Source: Myxococcales bacterium UBA1238
Lineage (GTDB): Bacteria; Myxococcota_A; Bradymonadia; UBA7976; UBA1532
Direction of reading: 5' to 3'
Length of the DNA stretch: 6,483 nucleotides
Assembly (NCBI GenBank): GCA_002309015.1
Contig: DBWM01000057.1
Span: 49,101 to 55,583, forward strand
The translations under genes and the position numbers were made by a program. Shown one piece after another: positions 1 to 5,574 of this stretch (position 1 is its first letter; each line of letters opens with the position of its first letter). The notes below the pieces were generated by a model. It did not search any database and was not told the origin of the DNA. It worked only from the letters and a program-made list of their open reading frames with translations.

Positions 1-403
1 GATCGACGATGCGTCCGGGCGTGCCCACCACGATTTGCGCGAACCGCATTTCGGCGATCTGCTTGTCCATCGAGGCGCCACCGTAAACGGCTACGGTCTG
101 AATGCGCTTCCGGCGTCCGAGGGCGGTCAGTTCGTCGGCCACCTGCTTGGCCAGCTCGCGGGTGGGTGAAAGGATTAAGGCGCGCACAAATTTGGCGTCG
201 GGATCGATGTTTTCGATGATGGGGATGCCGAAAGCGGCGGTTTTGCCTGTGCCGGTCTGCGATTGAACCATGAGATCGCGCCCGGTGCGGGCCATGGGGA
301 TCGCGCTTTGCTGAACCAGAGTGGGATGTTGGTAACCCATGTCTCTCAGGGTCGCGAGCATGCTGTCGGACAGGTTGAGATCAATAAACTGAAGATCGGT
401 CAT
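1..403 (-). CDS. DEAD-box ATP-dependent RNA helicase, N-terminal part (runs off the left edge)
   Basis: The 134 visible residues are the start of the first RecA-like domain of a DEAD-box RNA helicase, an enzyme that unwinds or remodels RNA duplexes using ATP. Motifs appear in the right order. A Q motif is read as GYQHPTLVQQSAIP (residues 23-36, Gln31, with aromatic F6 upstream). Walker A motif I is SQTGTGKT (48-55), motif Ia is PTRELAKQ (80-87), the GG motif is at 108-109 and motif Ib is TPGR (128-131). The DEAD box itself would lie just beyond the window edge. The start is the ATG at 403-401, because it places the Q motif at the usual distance from the N-terminus; the upstream Shine-Dalgarno is weak. 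It lies 88 nt downstream of the DciA-like gene on the same strand, so the two may be co-transcribed. The subfamily (RhlE, RhlB, CsdA/DeaD and others) cannot be told without the C-terminus. Confidence 0.95.
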   Translation of the reverse strand, partial: MTDLQFIDLNLSDSMLATLRDMGYQHPTLVQQSAIPMARTGRDLMVQSQTGTGKTAAFGIPIIENIDPDAKFVRALILSPTRELAKQVADELTALGRRKRIQTVAVYGGASMDKQIAEMRFAQIVVGTPGRIVD

Positions 404-491
404 TTGAAAAATCTCGCCAAAGGTCTGGCTTTTAGGGGCATGTTAAAACCGGTGAGTAAAGCGGACATCTTCTGCGTTGCAGGCTGGACTG

Positions 492-947
492 TCAAGCTTG
501 GGGTGCGTTGCGGCGATCGCGCAGGTCGAGCAGGGCGTTGAGCGATTTTCGGAGCCCTTCGTGAGCGATGCCTTCGGTTTCGGCATGGTCGCTGGGTTCG
601 GGTTTGACGACGGGTGGTTCTATGGGCGCTGGGCGAGCGGGCAAATCGACGATGCGGACACCGCGCAAAAAGGGACAGAGGGCGCGCACGCGCTGCGAAA
701 GGGCGATGCGCTCTTTAAAGACGGCATCGCGCCAATCCTCCCGGACGGCCAAAACGGCAAAATGATCTTTAATTTCGGTAAATTGGGCGTTTCTTGCGAG
801 GGCAGGACCGCAGATTTGAAAGAGGGCCAGGCGCAGCTTTTCGAGGGGCTGTTTTTGGTTCCTGGCCAGGCCGTTTAAAATGGATCGCGCAGCGTCATCC
901 ACCGAGAGCGGCTGCAACTGGCGGGTAAAAACAGGATGGGCAGTCAT
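492..947 (-). CDS. DUF721/DciA-like small protein (putative)
   Basis: This gene encodes a 151-residue protein of uncertain identity. Residues about 20-103 read like the DUF721/DciA fold. There is a helix (SILNGLARNQ), then a segment matching the family's 'W..vvGp.la.hs' stretch (LALFQICGPALARNAQF, 40-56, with the usual Trp replaced). A beta segment follows, leading into VREDWRDAVFKER (68-80), which matches the conserved 'v.ssaWa.el' helix start, and then a closing strand RGVRIVDLP (95-103). DciA proteins bind and help load the replicative helicase DnaB in bacteria without DnaC. If the match is right, this protein would act at replication start or fork restart. The C-terminal third is a proline- and acid-rich linker followed by a short helix (about 130-146). 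The ATG at 947 has no strong ribosome binding site. The family match was made by eye and the function is inferred; the coding status is supported by length and operon position. Confidence 0.62.
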   Translation of the reverse strand: MTAHPVFTRQLQPLSVDDAARSILNGLARNQKQPLEKLRLALFQICGPALARNAQFTEIKDHFAVLAVREDWRDAVFKERIALSQRVRALCPFLRGVRIVDLPARPAPIEPPVVKPEPSDHAETEGIAHEGLRKSLNALLDLRDRRNAPQA

Positions 948-959
948 GAGCGCGATGAA

Positions 960-971
960 AAGCGATCGCTT
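960..971. repeat. 12-bp perfect palindrome AAGCGATCGCTT in the divergent intergenic region
   Basis: AAGCGATCGCTT is identical on both strands and lies 13 bp upstream of the start codon of the DciA-like gene. It contains the octamer GCGATCGC, which recurs three more times in this window (513-520, 1785-1792, 5119-5126). It could be an operator for the leftward gene or one instance of a genome-wide iterated palindrome. The rest of 948-1094 holds no gene and no convincing leftward promoter; a very weak candidate, TTGTTT with 17-nt spacing to GATTTA, can be read on the minus strand. Confidence 0.5.
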
Positions 972-1016
972 AGACAGGGTAAAGGATAAATCTGTAACTC
1001 TTTGAAATTAAACAAG

Positions 1017-1114
1017 AAACGATCTCTGAAGACCGTTAAGGAGGACTTCGCTATCGGGACGGCTTAAAAAAATGGAGTGGCGTTCACTTTTTTCTTGACG
1101 CTGAAAACGATCTC
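1017..1114 (+). repeat. 10-bp direct repeat AAACGATCTC, two copies 88 bp apart
   Basis: AAACGATCTC occurs at 1017-1026 and again at 1105-1114. The second copy lies inside the spacer of the sigma70 promoter at 1095-1123. A shared regulator binding site between the divergent transcripts is possible but unproven; a 10-mer pair in a short spacer could also be chance. Confidence 0.35.
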
Positions 1115-1123
1115 GATTATAAA
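1095..1123 (+). promoter_or_regulatory. Sigma70-type promoter for tRNA-Val (and possibly rpmI onward)
   Basis: The -35 box TTGACG (1095-1100) and -10 box TATAAA (1118-1123) are separated by exactly 17 bp, close to the bacterial consensus. Transcription would begin near 1130, giving a leader of about 65 nt before the tRNA. A T-rich stretch (CACTTTTTTC) sits directly upstream of the -35. The -35 heptamer TTGACGC is shared with the tRNA-Pro promoter at 6401. Confidence 0.8.
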
Positions 1124-1147
1124 CGCCTCGTTCGATTTTAAGGAACC

Positions 1148-1177
1148 AATCAAGAAAACCTTTACGGCTACTTGATT
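1148..1177 (+). other. Inverted repeat in the tRNA-Val leader
   Basis: AATCAAG (1148-1154) and CTTGATT (1171-1177) are perfectly complementary with a 16-nt loop. The repeat lies in the 5' leader between the promoter and the tRNA. It may form a hairpin in the precursor RNA relevant to 5' processing, but the stem is short and AU-rich, so stability is modest. Confidence 0.35.
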
Positions 1178-1194
1178 TACCTTGAGTGCTTTAA

Positions 1195-1266
1195 AGGCGC
1201 GTAGCTCAGGGGGAGAGCACTTCCTTGACGTGGAAGGGGTCGGCGGTTCAATCCCGCCCGTGCCTA
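1195..1266 (+). tRNA. tRNA-Val (anticodon GAC)
   Basis: A complete 72-nt cloverleaf can be folded. The acceptor stem AGGCGCG (1195-1201) pairs with CGTGCCT (1259-1265) through one G-U pair. The D stem GCTC/GAGC (1204-1207, 1215-1218) closes a short 7-nt D loop. The anticodon stem CTTCC/GGAAG (1220-1224, 1232-1236) closes loop TTGACGT, with anticodon GAC at 1227-1229, which reads GUC and GUU valine codons. The variable loop is GGGTC. The T stem GGCGG/CCGCC (1242-1246, 1254-1258) closes loop TTCAATC. The discriminator is A1266, as expected for valine. The next bases are CAG, so the 3' CCA is not encoded and must be added by the CCA-adding enzyme. It sits directly upstream of a terminator and then rpmI. 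Confidence 0.95.
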
Positions 1267-1269
1267 CAG

Positions 1270-1309
1270 AAAACGCCCGCTGGCTGAATGGTCGGCGGGC
1301 GTTTTAGTT
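1270..1309 (+). terminator. Intrinsic terminator after tRNA-Val, upstream of rpmI
   Basis: An 11-bp perfect inverted repeat, AAAACGCCCGC (1270-1280) and GCGGGCGTTTT (1295-1305), encloses a 14-nt loop and is followed by a T-rich tail (TTTTAGTTT). The GC-rich 7-bp core plus U tract is a classical rho-independent terminator. The A run on the left arm means it could also work in reverse. It lies only 3 nt after the tRNA discriminator base and 50 nt before rpmI, so rpmI either depends on readthrough or has a promoter not obvious in 1306-1359. Confidence 0.85.
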
Positions 1310-1359
1310 TCAGCTCACTTTTTCTCATTCAGGCGTCCTGCGCCGGGAAGCGTGGCAAC

Positions 1360-1557
1360 ATGCCCAAAATGAAGACGAACCGCGCGGCAGCCAAGCGCTT
1401 TACTGTCACCAAGAGCGGCAAGATTAAGTGCAACCGCGCCAATAAGCGTCACATCTTGACCAAGATGTCGACCAAGCGTAAGCGCCACTTGCGTGGAGCC
1501 GATTACCTCGATGCTTGCGACGTCAAGCTCGTGAAAATGCAGCTTCCTTACTGCTGA
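1360..1557 (+). CDS. rpmI: 50S ribosomal protein L35
   Basis: This is a 65-residue basic protein of the large ribosomal subunit, at the usual family length. The N-terminus MPKMKTNRAAAKRF, the central GKIKCNRANKRHILTKMSTKRKRHLR and the C-terminal KMQLPY are diagnostic of L35. The ATG at 1360 is chosen because it gives the conserved MPKMKT start; an open frame reaching back to 1288 would add a non-conserved extension running through the terminator. GGGAAG at 1345-1350 serves as the Shine-Dalgarno, and a small GGCG/CGCC hairpin (1332-1344) abuts it. The next gene, rplT, follows after 85 nt. infC, which precedes rpmI in many bacteria, is absent; a tRNA-Val gene and terminator stand in its place. 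In Escherichia coli L20 represses translation of rpmI and rplT; whether that holds here is unknown. Confidence 0.97.
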   Translation: MPKMKTNRAAAKRFTVTKSGKIKCNRANKRHILTKMSTKRKRHLRGADYLDACDVKLVKMQLPYC

Positions 1558-1585
1558 TTCGGCTTTTCAAATTTAACCCTAGGCA

Positions 1586-1626
1586 GGATGTGCGTTGAAC
1601 GCCCAAACATTGGGGACGTGACATCC
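1586..1626 (+). promoter_or_regulatory. Potential RNA hairpin in the rpmI-rplT spacer (candidate rplT leader)
   Basis: GGATGT (1586-1591) pairs with ACATCC (1621-1626). Inside it, CGT (1593-1595) can pair with ACG (1616-1618), and CCCAA (1602-1606) pairs with TTGGG (1610-1614) around a 3-nt loop. The structure ends 4 nt before the Shine-Dalgarno AAAGGAG (1631-1637) of rplT. L20 is known to bind leader RNA in several bacteria and repress its own operon, so an autoregulatory site is a reasonable guess, but no match to a known L20 leader class was established here. Confidence 0.4.
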
Positions 1627-1642
1627 GGTTAAAGGAGTTTTT

Positions 1643-1999
1643 ATGCCTCGCGTAAAAAGAGGTTTTAAGGCCCGTCGCCGTCACAATCGCATTCTGGAAC
1701 TTGCGAGCGGTTATCGCGGCGGTCATAGTCGGTTGTTCCGCAGCGCGGTCGAAGCTGTTGACCGTGCCCTGGTTTATGCTTACCGCGATCGCAAGCAACG
1801 CAAGCGCGCCTTCCGTCGCCTTTGGATTCAGCGCATCAACGCTGCAACCCGTATGGTGGGCTTCAACTACAGCCGCCTGGTTTGCGGCTTGAAGGCTGCT
1901 CAAATCGAACTCGATCGACGCGTTTTGGCCGATCTCGCCATTCACGATCCTGCCGCTTTTAACAGCGTCGTCCAGGCTGCTCGCGCCGCTCTCGCATGA
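1643..1999 (+). CDS. rplT: 50S ribosomal protein L20
   Basis: This 118-residue protein of the large ribosomal subunit binds 23S rRNA early in assembly, and its length matches the family. Diagnostic stretches are MPRVKRGFKARRRHNRIL (1-18), GYRGGHSRLFRSA (23-35), YAYRDRKQRKRAFRRLWIQR (50-69), INAATR (70-75) and the C-terminal helix region ending in LADLAIHDPAAFNSVV. The highly basic N-terminal half is the extended rRNA-binding tail. The ATG at 1643 has a strong Shine-Dalgarno, AAAGGAG at 1631-1637, and gives the canonical MPRVKRG start. It follows rpmI and precedes pheS by 148 nt; that gap carries further hairpins. In several bacteria L20 also acts as the autorepressor of this operon. Confidence 0.97.
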   Translation: MPRVKRGFKARRRHNRILELASGYRGGHSRLFRSAVEAVDRALVYAYRDRKQRKRAFRRLWIQRINAATRMVGFNYSRLVCGLKAAQIELDRRVLADLAIHDPAAFNSVVQAARAALA

Positions 2000-2009
2000 G
2001 GGCTGCGGG

Positions 2010-2045
2010 CTGACCGGTAGTGCAGTTTTGGTCTGCGCCGGTTGG
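2010..2045 (+). promoter_or_regulatory. Bulged 13-bp RNA hairpin after rplT
   Basis: Positions 2010-2017 (CTGACCGG) pair with 2038-2045 (CCGGTTGG) over 8 bp including two G-U pairs. After a 3-nt bulge (2018-2020), TGCAG (2021-2025) pairs with CTGCG (2033-2037), closing a TTTTGGT loop. It begins 11 nt after the rplT stop. No U tract follows, so it is not a standard intrinsic terminator; it may be a processing, stability or attenuation element between rplT and pheS. A leader peptide rich in Phe codons, as in the enterobacterial pheM attenuator, is not seen here. Confidence 0.4.
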
Positions 2046-2073
2046 ACGCCGCGATCCACCCCAGATCGGGATC

Positions 2074-2095
2074 CTCCGGTGCATTCAATCCGGGG
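2074..2095 (+). other. Second short hairpin in the rplT-pheS gap
   Basis: CTCCGG (2074-2079) can pair with CCGGGG (2090-2095) around a 10-nt loop, including one G-U pair. An overlapping alternative pairs GATCC (2053-2057) with GGATC (2069-2073). Further on are the palindrome GGCAGCTGCC (2122-2131) and a T run at 2116-2121. Together with the larger hairpin at 2010-2045 these suggest a structured pheS leader, but each stem alone is weak. Confidence 0.25.
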
Positions 2096-2147
2096 AAACT
2101 CTTAAGCTATCAATTCTTTTTGGCAGCTGCCGATTGCGGGATGAATC

Positions 2148-3152
2148 ATGCCTTGCGATCTCGACTCTCTGAAAAGAGAGCTTCAAAAATTGTGCTGCGA
2201 CGCACAAGAATCTTCACAACAACTCAAACGTGTAGCCGATTTGCCGGAAGCGAAGGCTCGTTTTTTGGGCCGCAAAGGCGCTTTTGGGCCCGTGATGCGG
2301 TTGCTCGGTCAGCTTTCGCCCGAGGAACGTCCCGCTGCAGGTGAGCTGATCAACTCCGCTAAGTCCAAGGTGGATGGCTGTTTTTGCGAAGCCAAGATGC
2401 GCCTTGAGCAGGCGGCGCTGGAAGCCAAACTTCAGGAGGGGCGCGTCGATGTGACGATGCCCGGGCGCCGTTTGTTGCCTGGTGGCATGCATCCGGTTCA
2501 GCGCGTGCTCGACGAAGTGACCGATCTCTTGGGCGAACTCGGATTTGAGTTGGTGTCCGGTCCCGAGGTTGAGACCGAGCATTACAACTTTGATTTGCTC
2601 AACATGCCTGCGGATCACCCTGCGCGCGATATGCAGGACACCTTTTTTGTTGAGGGTGGCCTGGTTTTGCGGACGCAGACGAGTCCCATGCAGGTGCGCA
2701 CGATGGAAAAGCGTCAGCCTCCGGTGCGCGTGATGGCGCCGGGCAAGGTGTTCCGCTGCGATTTTGATGCGACGCACAGCCCCACGTTCCATCAGCTCGA
2801 AGGCCTTTGGATCGACCGCGATGTGACGATGGCCGATTTGAAGGGGATTCTGACTTACTTCCTGCGCCGTCTGTTCGGCGAGGATCGCGAAGTGCGCTTC
2901 CGTCCAAGCTTTTTCCCGTTCACCGAGCCCAGCGTTGAAGTCGATGTGCGCAACGATGCGGGCAACTGGATGGAGGTTTTGGGCGCCGGCATGGTGCACC
3001 CTCAGGTCCTGCGCAACGTGGGCTACGATCCTGAGCAAGTTCAAGGGTTTGCGTTCGGTATGGGCATCGATCGCCTGGCGATGGTGCGCTATCGCATCAC
3101 CGATATTCGCGCTCTGTTCGAAAACGATCAGCGCTTCTTGCGGCAGTTCTGA
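2148..3152 (+). CDS. pheS: Phenylalanyl-tRNA synthetase, alpha subunit
   Basis: This is the catalytic subunit of the cytosolic (alpha-beta)2 enzyme that activates phenylalanine with ATP and charges tRNA-Phe. At 334 residues it has the normal length for the family. An N-terminal coiled-coil arm (about 1-100) includes the conserved FLGRKG (39-44) and LSPEERPAAGELIN (56-69). The class II catalytic core follows: motif 1 around HPVQRVLDEV...GPEVE (115-142), RTQTSPMQVRTM (175-186), motif 2 FRCDFDATHSPTFHQLEG (202-219), the substrate pocket FRPSFFPFTEPSVEVDV (251-267), VLGAGMVHP (277-285) and motif 3 GFAFGMGIDRL (300-310). Ala302 in FAFGMG corresponds to the residue that sets amino-acid pocket size in the E. 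coli enzyme. The ATG at 2148 has only a weak, close GGGA upstream; an ATG at 2141 is out of frame. Nine nt separate its stop from pheT. Confidence 0.97.
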   Translation: MPCDLDSLKRELQKLCCDAQESSQQLKRVADLPEAKARFLGRKGAFGPVMRLLGQLSPEERPAAGELINSAKSKVDGCFCEAKMRLEQAALEAKLQEGRVDVTMPGRRLLPGGMHPVQRVLDEVTDLLGELGFELVSGPEVETEHYNFDLLNMPADHPARDMQDTFFVEGGLVLRTQTSPMQVRTMEKRQPPVRVMAPGKVFRCDFDATHSPTFHQLEGLWIDRDVTMADLKGILTYFLRRLFGEDREVRFRPSFFPFTEPSVEVDVRNDAGNWMEVLGAGMVHPQVLRNVGYDPEQVQGFAFGMGIDRLAMVRYRITDIRALFENDQRFLRQF

Positions 3153-3161
3153 GGTGCTTTG

Positions 3162-5546
3162 ATGAAGATCAGCTTAAATTGGCTGCGTCGCTATATCGAT
3201 TTGGATTGGGACGTTGAGGAGCTGACCCGTCGCCTGACGATGGCCGGGATCGAAGTGGAAGGCGTGGAAGAAATCCGCGCGCAATTCAATGGCGTGATCA
3301 CGGCTTACGTTCGGGAAGTCAAGCAGCATCCGGGCGCAGATAAACTCCATCTGGCCAAGGTCGATACGGGCAGCGAAATCCTCGATATCGTTTGCGGGGC
3401 ACCCAATTGCCGCGAAGGCCTGACGGTCGCTCTGGCGCCGATCGGAGCCACCGTTGGCGAGATGAAGATCAAGAAGGCAAAGCTGCGCGGTGAGCCGAGT
3501 TTTGGCATGCTGTGCAGCGAGTTCGAGCTGGGGCTTTCGTCGAGTCACGACGGCATTCTGGAGCTCGAACCGGGGTTGCCGCTGGGTCGCCCGCTGACCG
3601 AAGTTTTGCCCATCGAAGATACGGTGCTGGAGCTTTCGCTGACGGCGAACCGGGGCGATTGCCTGAGCCATTTAGGGGTTGCCCGGGAGATCGCAGCGCT
3701 TTCTGGAAAAACCTTAAAATATCCAGAGTTATCGCTCGATTTGAGCCACGAAGGCGAGGCGATTTCGGTGCAGATCGATGCGCCCGATCGCTGTGCGCGC
3801 TATGTGGGCCGAACCATTCACGACGTGAAGGTGGGACCGTCTCCGTTCTGGATGCGACGCCTGCTCGAAGCCGTGGGGGTGCGCTCGATCAACAATCTGG
3901 TGGATGTGACCAACTTTGTGTTGTTTGAGTACGGGCAGCCGCTGCACGCGTTCGATTTGCGGCATGTGCGCGGCGGACGGATTCAGGTGCGCACGGCTCA
4001 CGAAGGCGAAAAGATGGCGACCCTGGACGGGGTTGAGCGCTCTTTTTGCGCTTCGGATTTGTTGATTTGTGATGGCGTGGGGCCGGTTGCAGTGGCCGGT
4101 GTGATGGGCGGTCTAGACAGCGAAGTGAAGGCTGATACGACCGACATCTTGCTGGAATCCGCCTGGTTTCAGCCGAGTTCGGTGCGTTTGACCGCGCGCC
4201 GTCTGGGGCTTCACAGCGAGTCGAGCCATCGATTTGAGCGCGACATCGATGTGGACATGACGCTGGACGCTTCGGCCCGCGCGATGCATCTCTTCTGCGA
4301 ACTGAGCGCGCCGGGATCGAAGCCCTGGGTTTCGGCTCTGCTGACCGATGCCCATCCGCGCAAAGTGGAACGCCCCTCGATTTTGTTTAAGCCCTGCGAG
4401 ACGACGCGTCGCCTGGGCGTTGAAATTCCCGAAGAAGAACAGCGCAATGCGTTGAATTCATTGGGATTTAAGGTCTCAGACGAGGGCGGCGGATGGCGTG
4501 TGGCTGTTCCCGGATGGCGGGGCGATGTGCATGAAGGCGCCGATCTGATCGAAGAGATCGCGCGCTTTGTGGGCTACGACCGCATTCCGACGGCGGTGCC
4601 GCGCGTGACCACCCACGCGAAGACCGATGAGGAACTTCGCGCTCAGAAGTTGCGGAATTTACGCAGCTTTTTGTCGCATCGCGGCGTGCATCAGGCGCTG
4701 AATTACAGCTTCCTGAGCGAAGAGCTGCAGCATCACTTTGTGGCTGAGCCCGGATTGCAGGTGGTCAATCCTCTGGGTGAAGAGCAGCGCGTCCTGCGTC
4801 AGATGCTGTTGCCGCGACTCTGTTTAAATGTGGCTCACAACCAGCGCCACGGCATTCGCGATCTCTGCCTGTTTGAGATCGGTCGCGTCTTTTTCCCGCG
4901 TCAGCCCGGTGAGCAGCCCGAGGAGCGTGAGCATTTGGGCCTGATTTGGACGGCCTTTGCGCCGCACCACTGGTCGGCCAAGGAACGCGAGCTCGATTTC
5001 TTTGACATCAAGGGACTTATCGAGGATTTAGCGGCTGTCATGCGTTGTCCGGTGACGCGCGTGGAGGCGGTGGAGCGCAGTTGGTTGCATCCGGGAGCGG
5101 CGGCTCAGCTTTTTGTGGGCGATCGCGTTTTGGGTGTGGTAGGCGAGCTTCACCCGCAGCTGCTGAATGCGCTCGAAATGAGCGGTCCAGTGTTGGTTGC
5201 AGAGCTGGAACTCGATGTTTTAACAGGGGAATCGACGTCTTCGATTCGTTTTGAAGAATTTGGACGCTTCCCTTCAGTGACGCGCGATCTGGCATTGAGA
5301 TTGAAGAAATCGATTTCTGCAGCTCAAGTGCTTGCAGCTGTACAAGATTTAGGTCTCGATATCATTGACAACTGCGAGATATTCGATGAATATTGCGGAT
5401 GTTCGCTCGCGCCAGATGAACGCAGCTTGGGTTTAAGCGTGACGTATCGCGCTTCGGATCGAACTTTGACCGACAATGAGGTTGGGCAAGCTCACGGGCG
5501 TCTCGTTCAGCATTTGGAGGCTCAATTCGATGCAAAGCAACGATGA
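3162..5546 (+). CDS. pheT: Phenylalanyl-tRNA synthetase, beta subunit
   Basis: This 794-residue subunit is the tRNA-binding and proofreading partner of PheS and has the usual full domain set. An EMAP-II-like OB-fold tRNA-binding domain spans about 43-150 (HPGADKLHLAKVD, DIVCGAPNCREG, KLRGEPSFGMLCSEFELGL). The B3/4 domain, about 213-375, hydrolyses mischarged Tyr-tRNA-Phe (INNLVDVTNFVLFEYGQPLH at 243-262, AGVMGGLDSEV, SSHRFERDID). The B5 domain is about 400-475 (PGWRGDVHEGADLIEEIARF). A catalytic-like core that has lost aminoacylation activity follows at about 485-690, then a C-terminal FDX-ACB anticodon-binding domain at about 698-791 (GRFPSVTRDLAL, RTLTDNEV). The start is ATG 3162 (MKISLNWL): GAGGTG at 3151-3156, overlapping the pheS stop, sits 5 nt upstream. 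A TTG at 3159 is in frame but too close to that site. No truncation or missing domain is seen. Confidence 0.97.
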   Translation: MKISLNWLRRYIDLDWDVEELTRRLTMAGIEVEGVEEIRAQFNGVITAYVREVKQHPGADKLHLAKVDTGSEILDIVCGAPNCREGLTVALAPIGATVGEMKIKKAKLRGEPSFGMLCSEFELGLSSSHDGILELEPGLPLGRPLTEVLPIEDTVLELSLTANRGDCLSHLGVAREIAALSGKTLKYPELSLDLSHEGEAISVQIDAPDRCARYVGRTIHDVKVGPSPFWMRRLLEAVGVRSINNLVDVTNFVLFEYGQPLHAFDLRHVRGGRIQVRTAHEGEKMATLDGVERSFCASDLLICDGVGPVAVAGVMGGLDSEVKADTTDILLESAWFQPSSVRLTARRLGLHSESSHRFERDIDVDMTLDASARAMHLFCELSAPGSKPWVSALLTDAHPRKVERPSILFKPCETTRRLGVEIPEEEQRNALNSLGFKVSDEGGGWRVAVPGWRGDVHEGADLIEEIARFVGYDRIPTAVPRVTTHAKTDEELRAQKLRNLRSFLSHRGVHQALNYSFLSEELQHHFVAEPGLQVVNPLGEEQRVLRQMLLPRLCLNVAHNQRHGIRDLCLFEIGRVFFPRQPGEQPEEREHLGLIWTAFAPHHWSAKERELDFFDIKGLIEDLAAVMRCPVTRVEAVERSWLHPGAAAQLFVGDRVLGVVGELHPQLLNALEMSGPVLVAELELDVLTGESTSSIRFEEFGRFPSVTRDLALRLKKSISAAQVLAAVQDLGLDIIDNCEIFDEYCGCSLAPDERSLGLSVTYRASDRTLTDNEVGQAHGRLVQHLEAQFDAKQR

Positions 5547-5574
5547 ACTGGAAGTCATGAGGAAGGATTTTAAG

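Noticed and set aside
477..878. Rightward 133-residue open frame opposite the DciA-like gene
   Set aside because: It is antisense to a better-supported gene, its sequence (glycine- and phenylalanine-rich) shows no domain, and it has no ribosome binding site of note.
1037..1099. Strong Shine-Dalgarno-like AAGGAGG near 1036-1042 and an 8-codon frame starting with ATG at 1073
   Set aside because: No start codon lies at a proper distance from the AAGGAGG, and the 8-codon frame has no ribosome binding site close to it and ends upstream of the mapped promoter region.
1195..1309. Integration (att) site at the tRNA-Val 3' end
   Set aside because: Only a 9-bp repeat is present, no integrase is nearby, and conserved housekeeping genes follow directly. 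There is no sign of a mobile element in the window.
1288..1359. N-terminal extension of L35 back to 1288
   Set aside because: It would start inside the terminator hairpin and adds residues absent from the family; the conserved MPKMKT start is at 1360.
1523..2059. Leftward 178-residue open frame across rplT
   Set aside because: It is antisense to rplT and spans the rpmI end and the rplT spacer; no recognisable family.
2042..2344. Rightward 100-residue frame across the rplT-pheS gap, considered as a pheS leader peptide
   Set aside because: It has a TTG start without a ribosome binding site and only one FF pair, and it runs far into pheS in another frame. It does not resemble a Phe-rich attenuator peptide.
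2214..3044. Leftward 276-residue open frame inside pheS
   Set aside because: It is a mirror frame of a clearly identified conserved gene. Its composition (rich in His, Arg, Leu, Ala) is typical of antisense frames in GC-rich DNA.
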